Shown piece after piece: positions 7,676 through 15,091 of a DNA stretch of 64,000 nt. The stretch spans positions 6,931 to 70,930 of the forward strand of contig CAYGJS010000009.1 of assembly GCA_964350435.1 (NCBI GenBank). The letters run 5' to 3'. Position numbers and translations under genes: made by a program. The DNA is from TMED27 sp964350435 (lineage in GTDB: Bacteria > Pseudomonadota > Alphaproteobacteria > Micavibrionales > Micavibrionaceae). Each line of letters begins with the position of its first letter. The first letter of the stretch is position 1. Below the pieces are notes generated by a model. The model saw only the letters and a program-made list of their open reading frames with translations, was not told where the DNA came from and ran no database searches.

Positions 7676-8917
7676 TTAAGCCGCTTCACTGCGCCCGCCA
7701 AAACGTTTCTCAATATACTCTTCAACCAGAGCCTGAAATTCCGCCGCAATATTCTCCCCGCGTAGCGTCTGCGCTTTCTTGCCGTCAATAAACACCGGCG
7801 CGATCGGGCTTTCCCCCGTGCCGGGCAATGAAATGCCGATATCCGCGTGCTTGCTCTCCCCCGGCCCATTGACGATACAGCCCATCACCGCGACTTTCAG
7901 CGTTTCCACGCCCGCATATTTCTCTTTCCATTTCGGCATATTGATATCTAAGTGCCGCTGAATATCCTGCGCAAGCTCTTGAAAAAATGTGCTGGTCGTG
8001 CGCCCGCACCCCGGACACGCCGCCACCTCTGGCGTAAAGCTCCGCAAGCCCAGAGCCTGCAAAATCTCCTTACAGACTTTAACTTCCAAAGTCCGATCCC
8101 CATTCGGCTCGGGTGTAAGGGAGGCACGAATCGTATCGCCAATCCCTTCATTGAGCAGAATCCCTTCCGCCAGCGCGGTCGCGACAATCCCCTTCGAAGA
8201 CATCCCCGCTTCGGTCAGACCGAGATGCAGCGCATAATTCGTACGCTTCGCCAGCTCCCGATACACCGCAATCAAATCCTGAACCCGCGAAACCTTGGCC
8301 GACAGAATAATCTGATCTGGCCGCAGACCCACATCAATCGCCTTTTCCGCCGAGAGCAAAGCCGACTGCACCAGCGTTTCACGCATCACACTATCGGCAT
8401 CCCACGGCTCTGCGCGCTGTGCGTTCTCATCCATAAGCTTGGTGGCTAGCGCGGCGTCCAAAGACCCCCAATTCACGCCAATCCGCACCGCCTTATTATA
8501 CTGCGCGGCCTTCTCCAGCATCATCTCGAACTGCGCATCTTTTTTCTTCCCGAAACCCACATTGCCCGGGTTTATGCGATATTTATCCAAAGCCTCGCAT
8601 AGATCAGGATAATCATTGAGCAACGTATGCCCGTTATAGTGAAAACAGCCCGCAAGCGGCACATCCAGCCCTTCTTTATCAAGAGCTTCGCGCAGCTTTA
8701 TCGCGCCTTTGGCGGCGTTATCATCATTGACTGTAATGCGGACAATTTCGCTGCCCGCCCAAAACAGATCCTTAACCTGCGCCAGAGTTTTTTCAACATC
8801 CGCCGTATCCGTATTCGTCATAGATTGCACAAGCACAGGCGCGCCGCCCCCCAGCGTAACATTACGAACCTTCACGGCGTGCGTCTTGTGACGCGGTGTC
8901 TGAATGATCTGAACCAT
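7676..8917 (-). CDS. ispG: (E)-4-hydroxy-3-methylbut-2-enyl-diphosphate synthase (flavodoxin)
   Basis: Penultimate enzyme of the MEP isoprenoid pathway, converting methylerythritol cyclodiphosphate to HMBPP with a [4Fe-4S] cluster. The cluster ligands are Cys301, Cys304 (ACPGCGRT) and Cys347 (MGCIVNGPGE), with Glu354 as the fourth ligand typical of IspG. The N-terminal TIM barrel begins with R-H-K-T-x-x-V-x-V and G-x-x-x-x-V-L-V-Q-S-M-T-N-T-D-T. Length of 413 residues is normal for the bacterial two-domain form. The gene stands upstream of gabD with 85 bases between and downstream of tRNA-Val, and no other isoprenoid gene is close. Confidence 0.98.
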   Translation of the reverse strand: MVQIIQTPRHKTHAVKVRNVTLGGGAPVLVQSMTNTDTADVEKTLAQVKDLFWAGSEIVRITVNDDNAAKGAIKLREALDKEGLDVPLAGCFHYNGHTLLNDYPDLCEALDKYRINPGNVGFGKKKDAQFEMMLEKAAQYNKAVRIGVNWGSLDAALATKLMDENAQRAEPWDADSVMRETLVQSALLSAEKAIDVGLRPDQIILSAKVSRVQDLIAVYRELAKRTNYALHLGLTEAGMSSKGIVATALAEGILLNEGIGDTIRASLTPEPNGDRTLEVKVCKEILQALGLRSFTPEVAACPGCGRTTSTFFQELAQDIQRHLDINMPKWKEKYAGVETLKVAVMGCIVNGPGESKHADIGISLPGTGESPIAPVFIDGKKAQTLRGENIAAEFQALVEEYIEKRFGGRSEAA

Positions 8918-9070
8918 GCGGTTTATTTAGATCTAATTACCGTCAAGGTCAAAGATTTTAGAGAGAATGTGTTATTCGATAGATTTTATCATCAGGCGCA
9001 GCGCGAGAAGCGCAATGACCTGACGGTCATAAGCGACGAGCAAGAAAGCCTGAGAATAAAAGGTGAAGAA

Positions 9071-9145
<75 letters not shown>

Positions 9146-9214
9146 CCAAAGTGGTGAAGACGTATGTTTAATCATCCCGCCCCAAGAAATCAAGGGAAAA
9201 TCTGCGCCTTAAAT

Positions 9215-9248
9215 AGAAAAACCCCGCTCGAAAAAGCGGGGCTTTAAA
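9215..9248 (-). terminator. Rho-independent terminator after the HU gene
   Basis: The 7-bp stem CCCCGCT (9222-9228) / AGCGGGG (9235-9241) is flanked on the minus-strand transcript by a downstream T-run (TTTTTC). It lies about 45 bases past the HU stop codon. An A-rich stretch also gives it some bidirectional character. Confidence 0.85.
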
Positions 9249-9291
9249 ATGAAATATATCCCCGCTTTGGCTGGGGACGACCAAAGGTCGC

Positions 9292-9573
9292 TTATTTCTT
9301 TTTGTTAACGGCTTCTTTCAGCTCTTTACCAGCTTTAAATTTAGGCTGCTTGGAAGCTGGAATCTTGATTGGCTCACCGGTACGTGGGTTACGGCCAGTT
9401 GTCGCTGCGCGGTTTGCTACAGAGAATGTTCCAAAACCAACAAGGCGAACATCGTCACCTTTTTTCAAAGCGCTTTTTACGGCTTCGATAACTGCATCAA
9501 CAGCAGCAGCGGCTTTAGTTTTTGGAATGTCTGCTTCTGCAGCAACTTTAGATACGAGGTCTTGCTTGTTCAT
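9292..9573 (-). CDS. hup: DNA-binding protein HU
   Basis: Small basic nucleoid protein that bends DNA as a dimer. The 93-residue sequence starts MNKQDLVSKVAAEADIPK, and the DNA-binding arm holds the family signature GRNPRTGEPIKIPAS (about residues 61-75). The start is the ATG at 9573, preceded by AAAGGGGA at ideal spacing; an upstream in-frame ATG would add ten poorly conserved residues. It is followed by a strong terminator and preceded by lon, the common lon-hupB order of proteobacteria. It could be HUbeta-like, but the subtype is not decided by the sequence. A second related protein in the window (42586) is IHF alpha. Confidence 0.97.
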   Translation of the reverse strand: MNKQDLVSKVAAEADIPKTKAAAAVDAVIEAVKSALKKGDDVRLVGFGTFSVANRAATTGRNPRTGEPIKIPASKQPKFKAGKELKEAVNKKK

Positions 9574-9695
9574 AATAATCCCCTTTAGGTTAAAGTTAAG
9601 CAATTTTCCGAAACACCCAGAGCACTCTCAGCTAACCCTTGAGCACCGTGTGTTTCAGACCCATACGAATCTTTTAGGCCTTTTTAGGAAGGGAA

Positions 9696-12113
9696 TCAAT
9701 GCCGAATCACCTCATCGCCCTTATTTTCTGCAGTTTTTGAGCTAATTTCGTCGATTTTTGCATTTTCATCGACAATTATCGGCTTTGGCATCTCTAACAA
9801 AGCATGAGCAAGCACTTCATCGATTGTCCGCACAGGAATGATTCTCAGCTCTTTTTTGACATTCGCAGGAATATCTTCAAGATCCTTTTCATTATCCGCA
9901 GGGATCAAAACCGTCTTTATGCCGCCGCGAACTGCGCCAAGAAGCTTTTCTTTCAATCCGCCGATCTCCGTCACCTTACCGCGCAAATTCACCTCGCCGG
10001 TCATCGCCAGCTCATTATGAATCGGAATATCGGTCAAACATGACACAATCGCCGTCACCATCGCCGCCCCTGCGGATGGTCCATCTTTCGGAACCGCCCC
10101 TTCCGGCACATGCACGTGAACTTGTTTCTTCTGCAAGGCTTCGTAATCGATCCCATATTGCGCCGCGCGCGATTTCACGAGCATCTCAGCCACAGTAATG
10201 GATTCTTTCATAACGTCTTTAAGGTTACCGGTCATAGAGACCTTACCCTCTTTACCCTCATAATCCACGGCTTCAATCTGCAGGATCGAACCGCCGACTT
10301 CGGAATAAGACAAGCCGCTAACCACACCAACATTATGATGATCGTCAATTTCACGCAGGCCGAACTTTCGCACGCCCGCATATTTATCAAGACTGCGCGG
10401 CGTAATCGAAATTTTTTCGCGGCCCTTCATCAGAATCTCTTTAATCGCCTTGCGGCAAAGATTGGCAAGCTCCCGCTCCAGTGAACGCACGCCCGCCTCA
10501 CGGGTATAATACCGAATAAGATCGCGCAACGCATTGTCACTAATCGAAAACTCTTTCTTCTTCAAACCCGCCGCTTTCATCTGTTTATTCAGCAAATGAC
10601 GCTTGGCAATCTCAACCTTTTCATCCTCGGTGTAACCGGAAATGCGGATAAGCTCCATCCGGTCCATAAGCGGACGTGGAATATCCGCCAGACTATTCGC
10701 AGTGCAAACAAACATCACATTCGAAAGATCGTAATCCAGCTCAATATAATGATCTTGAAACGTCGAGTTTTGTTCAGGATCAAGCACCTCCAGCAGCGCT
10801 GAAGACGGATCCCCCCGCCAGTCCGACCCCAATTTGTCAATCTCGTCCAGCAGGAATAGCGGGTTCGTGACCTTGCCCTTCTTCATGCCCTGAATAATCT
10901 TGCCCGGCATCGCCCCGATATAGGTTCGGCGGTGGCCGCGAATCTCGCTCTCATCCCGCACGCCGCCCAAAGCCATCCTTACAAATTCACGATTTGTCGC
11001 CCGCGCAATCGATTTGCCAAGCGATGTTTTACCAACCCCCGGCGGGCCAATCAGACACAATATCGGCCCGCGCACGCTCTTGGTGCGTTGCTGAACCGCC
11101 AGATATTCCAAAATCCGTTCTTTAACCTTCTCCAAACCATAATGATCCTTATCCAGAACCTCCTTGGCAAGCTTGATATCTTTCTTGACGCGGCTTTTCT
11201 TGCTCCACGGCACAGATAAAAGCCAATCCAGATAATTCCGCACAACCGTAGACTCCGCAGACATCGGCGACATCTGACGCAATTTCTTGACTTCTTTTTG
11301 TGCCCGCTCTTTGGCCTCTTTCGGAAATTTGGCCTCTTCGATCCTCTTCTCAAGCTCGCCGATCTCATCCAGACCGTCTTCGCCCTCGCCAAGCTCCTTC
11401 TGAATCGCCTTCATTTGCTCATTCAGGTAATATTCACGCTGAGTTTTTTCCATTTGGCGCTTAACACGGCTGCGAACACGTTTTTCAACCTGCAAAACGC
11501 CAATCTCACCTTCCATAAAGCTATAAATCTTCTCTAAACGCTCAATGGCCGACGGAATCTCCAATAATTCCTGCTTTTGATCGATCTTTAACGCCAAATG
11601 CGACGCAATCGTATCCGCCATCTTGGCCGGCTCTTCAATTTGATTAACAGAAACAATGACTTCTGGTGGAATCTTCTTGTTTAACTTTACATACTGCTCA
11701 AACTGAGTTGTAACAGCGCGCGAAAGTGCTTCCACTTCGTCGCTCACAGCCTCTTCCAGCTCAATTCTACTCACTTCAGCCTTCAAATACTCCGAGTCAT
11801 CGTATTTGTGAACGCGCACCCGCGCCCCGCCCTCAACCAAAACCTTTACAGTCCCATCAGGCAATTTCAAAAGCTGTAAGATCGTGCCAATCGTCCCGAC
11901 CATATAAAGGTCTTTCGGCCCCGGATTATCCTCGGACGGTGTTTTTTGCGTCACAAGCAAGATCTGCTTGTCATTATGCATAACGGTTTCCAGCGCCTTC
12001 ACCGATTTTTCACGGCCAACAAAAAGTGGCACAATCATATGTGGGAAAACAACGATATCGCGCAGTGGCAATGCCGCAAGTGTTTGTTTGGATTCTTTTG
12101 AATCACCAAGCAT
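9696..12113 (-). CDS. lon: ATP-dependent protease La (Lon)
   Basis: Hexameric cytoplasmic AAA+ protease that degrades damaged and regulatory proteins. The 805-residue chain has the Lon N-terminal domain (about 11-205), a coiled-coil linker, the AAA+ module with Walker A GPPGVGKT at 356-363 and Walker B LLDEID near 421-426, then the protease domain with catalytic Ser680 (PKDGPSAGA) and Lys723 (GGLKEKLLG), forming the Ser-Lys dyad. It follows clpP on the same strand after 114 bases and is followed by the HU gene. In most relatives clpX sits between clpP and lon; here it does not. Confidence 0.98.
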   Translation of the reverse strand: MLGDSKESKQTLAALPLRDIVVFPHMIVPLFVGREKSVKALETVMHNDKQILLVTQKTPSEDNPGPKDLYMVGTIGTILQLLKLPDGTVKVLVEGGARVRVHKYDDSEYLKAEVSRIELEEAVSDEVEALSRAVTTQFEQYVKLNKKIPPEVIVSVNQIEEPAKMADTIASHLALKIDQKQELLEIPSAIERLEKIYSFMEGEIGVLQVEKRVRSRVKRQMEKTQREYYLNEQMKAIQKELGEGEDGLDEIGELEKRIEEAKFPKEAKERAQKEVKKLRQMSPMSAESTVVRNYLDWLLSVPWSKKSRVKKDIKLAKEVLDKDHYGLEKVKERILEYLAVQQRTKSVRGPILCLIGPPGVGKTSLGKSIARATNREFVRMALGGVRDESEIRGHRRTYIGAMPGKIIQGMKKGKVTNPLFLLDEIDKLGSDWRGDPSSALLEVLDPEQNSTFQDHYIELDYDLSNVMFVCTANSLADIPRPLMDRMELIRISGYTEDEKVEIAKRHLLNKQMKAAGLKKKEFSISDNALRDLIRYYTREAGVRSLERELANLCRKAIKEILMKGREKISITPRSLDKYAGVRKFGLREIDDHHNVGVVSGLSYSEVGGSILQIEAVDYEGKEGKVSMTGNLKDVMKESITVAEMLVKSRAAQYGIDYEALQKKQVHVHVPEGAVPKDGPSAGAAMVTAIVSCLTDIPIHNELAMTGEVNLRGKVTEIGGLKEKLLGAVRGGIKTVLIPADNEKDLEDIPANVKKELRIIPVRTIDEVLAHALLEMPKPIIVDENAKIDEISSKTAENKGDEVIRH

Positions 12114-12156
12114 GAAAATCTCTTTCGGTTATGTTTCGTAAATAAGTCCTATGAAT

Positions 12157-12186
12157 TAAAATGGCATGCTTAATCGCGAAATCAAG
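12157..12186 (-). promoter_or_regulatory. Possible heat-shock-type promoter upstream of lon
   Basis: On the minus strand CTTGAT is followed after 16 bases by CCATTTTA, about 45 bases before the lon start. This resembles the sigma-32 pattern (CTTGAA, spacer, CCCCATNT) but matches it imperfectly. Lon is commonly heat-shock induced. The assignment is inference from pattern and position. Confidence 0.25.
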
Positions 12187-12227
12187 ACATCCCCAATTTT
12201 AACCGATAAAACCTTTATTTTTCATTA

Positions 12228-12869
12228 CTACTTTTTATCGTCGGCGGAAGGCAGCATATTGCTCTCCACCACCTTGTCAATAAGTCCGAATTTCTTGGCT
12301 TCTTCCGCGCTCATAAAATTATCCCGATCCATAGCCTTCTCAATAACCGCCAATTTCTGGCCTGTGTGATGCACGTAAAGATTGTTCAGGAATTTACGCA
12401 AACGCAAGATTTCCTGCGCTTGAATCTCAATATCGGATGCCTGCCCGCGCGCCCCGCCCGATGGCTGGTGAATCATGATCCGTGAACTGGGCAAAGAATA
12501 CCGTTTGCCCTCTGCCCCGGCTGTCAATAGCAATGACCCCATAGACGCCGCCTGTCCAATACACACGGTGGAAACCTCAGGCTTGATGTATTGCATCGTG
12601 TCATACATCGCCAAACCGGAAGTCACAACGCCGCCCGGAGAATTGATATAAAAGAAAATGTCTTTTTTCGGGTTCTCGGATTCTAGGAACAAAAGCTGCG
12701 CGCAGATCAATGAAGACACATAATCATTCACTTCACCGGTCAGGAAAATAATCCGCTCCTTCAAAAGCCGGGAAAAAATATCAAACGCACGCTCACCGCG
12801 GTTTGTTTGCTCGATCACAGTCGGGATCAAATGGCTGTTATATACTTCGAGTGGGTCGCGTTCGGTCAT
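12228..12869 (-). CDS. clpP: ATP-dependent Clp protease proteolytic subunit
   Basis: Serine peptidase forming the tetradecameric barrel that works with ClpX or ClpA. The 213-residue protein contains the catalytic triad Ser109 (GQAASMGS), His134 (IMIHQPSGG) and Asp183 (DRDNFMSA). It begins MTERDPLEVY, with Ile15-Pro16 aligned near the usual processing region. It lies 102 bases downstream of tig and 114 bases upstream of lon. The usual partner gene clpX is absent from this cluster and must be elsewhere if the complex is made. Confidence 0.98.
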   Translation of the reverse strand: MTERDPLEVYNSHLIPTVIEQTNRGERAFDIFSRLLKERIIFLTGEVNDYVSSLICAQLLFLESENPKKDIFFYINSPGGVVTSGLAMYDTMQYIKPEVSTVCIGQAASMGSLLLTAGAEGKRYSLPSSRIMIHQPSGGARGQASDIEIQAQEILRLRKFLNNLYVHHTGQKLAVIEKAMDRDNFMSAEEAKKFGLIDKVVESNMLPSADDKK

Positions 12870-12908
12870 GTTCTTTTCTTTTTCCGTTTATGATGTTGCT
12901 CAGATACA

Positions 12909-12940
12909 AACAAACCGTACCTGAGGAGATACGGTTTGTT
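12909..12940 (-). terminator. Hairpin between tig and clpP
   Basis: A perfect 11-bp stem, AACAAACCGTA (12909-12919) with TACGGTTTGTT (12930-12940), encloses a 10-base loop. On the minus strand it lies 31 bases beyond the tig stop and ends in a T/G-rich stretch (TTTGTTTGT). It may be a weak terminator or attenuator that lowers read-through from tig into clpP. Confidence 0.5.
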
Positions 12941-12971
12941 CAAGTCACAAAGTAATATTAAGTGCGTTTCT

Positions 12972-14393
12972 TTAAGAGGCTTTTTTCTTCGCAGGTGCTT
13001 TTTTCTTAGCGGCCGGCTTATCAGAATCGTCCTTCTTTGCCGCCGCTTTCTTTGGCTTTTTCTCAGGCTCGTCATCCTCCAAAAGCATATGAAGTTCCTC
13101 AACGGACACTTCCTTTTCCTTCACGTCAACAAGCTCAAGAATATAATCAATCACCTTGTCCTCATATACAGGCGCACGAAGCGATTCCATCGCATCACGG
13201 TTCTTGGCGTAGTAATCAAACACCTCGCGCTCCTGACCCGGGAATTTCTGCGCTTCGGCAATCACCGCGCGCTGCATTTCCTGATCGCCAACACTGATCT
13301 TGTTCGCTGAACCAATCTCCGCCAAAACAATACCCAAACGCACACGGCGCGCAGCAATGTCTTTATACTCTTTTTCTTCGGCTTTGCTCAACTCGCTCTC
13401 ATCGCCGTTTCTCTGGCGCTCATGCTGGAGCTGATGAAGAATATTGTCATGCTCCATCTGCAGCATCTTCGGCGGCACTTCGAATTTATGCTTCTCATCC
13501 AGCATATCCAAAACCAGTTTCTTAAGATTCATGCGGCTGGTCACTTCAAATTCCTTGGAAAGCTGCTCTGAAATCGCAGCCTTAAGCGCTTTCAGATCTT
13601 CCATTCCCAACGATTTTGCGAACGCATCATCAATCTTGGCCTCGCCCTGCTCTTTAATCTCGTGAATGGTCACATCAAAAATAGCATCGCGTCCGGCCAA
13701 TTCCTTGGCACCATAATTTTCAGGAAAACCAACTTTAACTTCGACCGTCTCGCCGGCCTTTTTACCGATCAACTGATCTTCGAAACCAGGGATAAATTGG
13801 CCTGAACCAAGGCGAAGCTGATGCCCTTCAGCCTTCATACCGTCTTGATGCACGTTGTCATCTGCTGTCCGACCGTCAAAATCAATAACAACAATATCGC
13901 CGTCTTTCGCGCCGCGCTTGGCTTCAACCGTCACCAAAGGCTTGTTGTTTTCCGCAATCCGCTCAAGCGCCATATGGATATCATCATCCGTCGGCTTTGC
14001 CACAGGCTTTTCCAGCTTCACGCCTTTAAAATCTGTAATCTTGATCTCAGGCAGCGTTTCGACTTCCACCGTATAAACAAGATCATTACCGGACCCGAAA
14101 TCCTTGCTCTTCACTTCAATCTTCGGCTGCATAGCGGGTTTCAGTTTTTTATCCTGCAAGGCTTGCTGTGATGTTTCATTCACCGCGGCTTCCAGAACCT
14201 CACCCATAATCGCATTGCCATAGCGCTTCTTAAGCATCGCCAGTGGCACTTTGCCTGCACGGAAACCCGGCATACGGATAGTCTTTCCAGCCTCGATCAG
14301 CTTCGCCTCAACGCGCGCGTCAATGTCATTTGCGGGAATTGTAATTTCCAATTCATGGAAAAGACCTTCGGATTTAATTTCTTTAACTTTCAT
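12972..14393 (-). CDS. tig: Trigger factor
   Basis: Ribosome-associated chaperone and peptidyl-prolyl isomerase. The 473-residue protein begins with the ribosome-binding domain, where the signature G-F-R-x-G-K-V-P-x-x-x-x (FRAGKVPL, about residues 44-51) docks on L23. The FKBP-like domain follows around 155-245, and the C-terminal chaperone domain extends to about 435. The last 30 residues form a lysine/alanine-rich tail ending KKKAPAKKKAS; such basic tails are seen in some alphaproteobacterial trigger factors. It is first in the tig-clpP-lon run. The start ATG at 14393 follows a TAAGGT-type ribosome binding site. Confidence 0.97.
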   Translation of the reverse strand: MKVKEIKSEGLFHELEITIPANDIDARVEAKLIEAGKTIRMPGFRAGKVPLAMLKKRYGNAIMGEVLEAAVNETSQQALQDKKLKPAMQPKIEVKSKDFGSGNDLVYTVEVETLPEIKITDFKGVKLEKPVAKPTDDDIHMALERIAENNKPLVTVEAKRGAKDGDIVVIDFDGRTADDNVHQDGMKAEGHQLRLGSGQFIPGFEDQLIGKKAGETVEVKVGFPENYGAKELAGRDAIFDVTIHEIKEQGEAKIDDAFAKSLGMEDLKALKAAISEQLSKEFEVTSRMNLKKLVLDMLDEKHKFEVPPKMLQMEHDNILHQLQHERQRNGDESELSKAEEKEYKDIAARRVRLGIVLAEIGSANKISVGDQEMQRAVIAEAQKFPGQEREVFDYYAKNRDAMESLRAPVYEDKVIDYILELVDVKEKEVSVEELHMLLEDDEPEKKPKKAAAKKDDSDKPAAKKKAPAKKKAS

Positions 14394-14546
14394 AATCTTA
14401 CCTTATATATCTTGAGCGTATTTAAAGCATAAGCCTGTGTTCGTGGGCTGTGATAGCAATGTTTTAAGCGTCTGACAATAAATAACTCGGAAAATATGTT
14501 GAATTCTTTTAAAGAAACGATTACCTAGAGGCGTCAATTTGTGGAT

Positions 14547-14631
14547 GCGGCTGTGGCGAAATTGGTAGACGCACCAGATTTAGGTTCTGGCGCTGCAAGG
14601 CGTGGGGGTTCAAGTCCCTCCAGCCGCACCA
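14547..14631 (+). tRNA. tRNA-Leu (anticodon TAG)
   Basis: Plus-strand 85-nt class II tRNA with encoded CCA. Acceptor arms GCGGCTG/CAGCCGC pair perfectly, the anticodon stem CCAGA/TCTGG encloses TTTAGGT giving TAG, and a variable arm lies before the T-arm GGGGG-TTCAAGT-CCCTC. The last 28 bases plus 27 flanking bases are repeated exactly on the far side of the assembly gap, and a mutated copy of the 3' end occurs again at 14879-14906. Confidence 0.95.
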
Positions 14632-14658
14632 AAATTGAAATATTTGAGTACCGTTAAA
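14604..14658 (+). repeat. Direct repeat copy 1: tRNA-Leu 3' end and flank
   Basis: A 55-base stretch starting at the T-arm of tRNA-Leu and running 27 bases past its CCA abuts the N gap. It is identical to 14759-14813 on the other side. This kind of repeat either caused the assembly break or reflects integration at the tRNA 3' end. Confidence 0.9.
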
Positions 14659-14758
14659 NNNNNNNNNNNNNNNNNNNNNNNNNNNNNNNNNNNNNNNNNN
14701 NNNNNNNNNNNNNNNNNNNNNNNNNNNNNNNNNNNNNNNNNNNNNNNNNNNNNNNNNN
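14659..14758. other. Assembly gap of 100 N
   Basis: Exactly 100 unknown bases, the conventional length for a gap of unknown size. The gap is flanked by identical 55-base direct repeats, so its true content could be one more tRNA-Leu copy, several, or an inserted element. Translations spanning it are meaningless. Confidence 0.99.
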
Positions 14759-14813
14759 GGGGGTTCAAGTCCCTCCAGCCGCACCAAAATTGAAATATTT
14801 GAGTACCGTTAAA
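14759..14813 (+). repeat. Direct repeat copy 2: tRNA-Leu 3' fragment
   Basis: Identical to 14604-14658. It consists of the T-arm, acceptor 3' strand and CCA of tRNA-Leu plus 27 bases of flank. Whether a complete second tRNA-Leu precedes it inside the gap cannot be seen. Confidence 0.9.
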
Positions 14814-14861
14814 TGGTGCGAATAAACTGGTTGTTCCCAACCCCCACTCTTTTTATAAGAA

Positions 14862-14906
14862 GCACGACATCGTCGTGCGGGGGTTCAAGTCCGTCCAGCC
14901 GCACCA
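14862..14906 (+). repeat. Degenerate third copy of the tRNA-Leu 3' end with a hairpin
   Basis: Bases 14879-14906 repeat the tRNA-Leu T-arm and acceptor 3' end with CCA, but one substitution (CCCTC to CCGTC) breaks the T-stem, and there is no 5' half, so this is not a functional tRNA. Immediately before it lies a perfect 7-bp inverted repeat GCACGAC-ATC-GTCGTGC (14862-14878). The rest of 14814-14980 shows no gene. Confidence 0.75.
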
Positions 14907-14983
14907 AATTGAAAAATGATGTCCGGTCATGAAAACTCTTGACCTCATCTATGTCACGTCTTTAAATCAAAGACTTAAAATGT

Positions 14984-15060
14984 GGCGGTCGTAGCTCAGC
15001 TGGTAGAGCCCTCGGTTGTGATCCGAGTGGTCGCGGGTTCAAGCCCCGTCGATCGCCCCA
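14984..15060 (+). tRNA. tRNA-His (anticodon GTG)
   Basis: Plus-strand cloverleaf of 77 nt including the extra 5' G(-1), which pairs with C73 as required for histidyl-tRNA synthetase, and an encoded CCA. Acceptor arms GCGGTCG/CGATCGC pair with one G-T; the loop TTGTGAT gives GTG. It lies 31 bases upstream of glnA. Confidence 0.96.
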
Positions 15061-15091
15061 CTTTTTTCTTTCTTTAGCAAAAGGACATATC

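Noticed and set aside
9292..9603. Longer HU and other extended starts (also at 24527-26926, 37393-38022, 46039-46695, 56400-56891)
   Set aside because: The upstream extensions lack ribosome binding sites and family similarity; internal starts match the conserved N-termini or signal peptides.
14521..14840. Open frames of 63-88 codons spanning the N gap on both strands
   Set aside because: They exist only because N codons were read through; the flanks are tRNA-Leu repeats.
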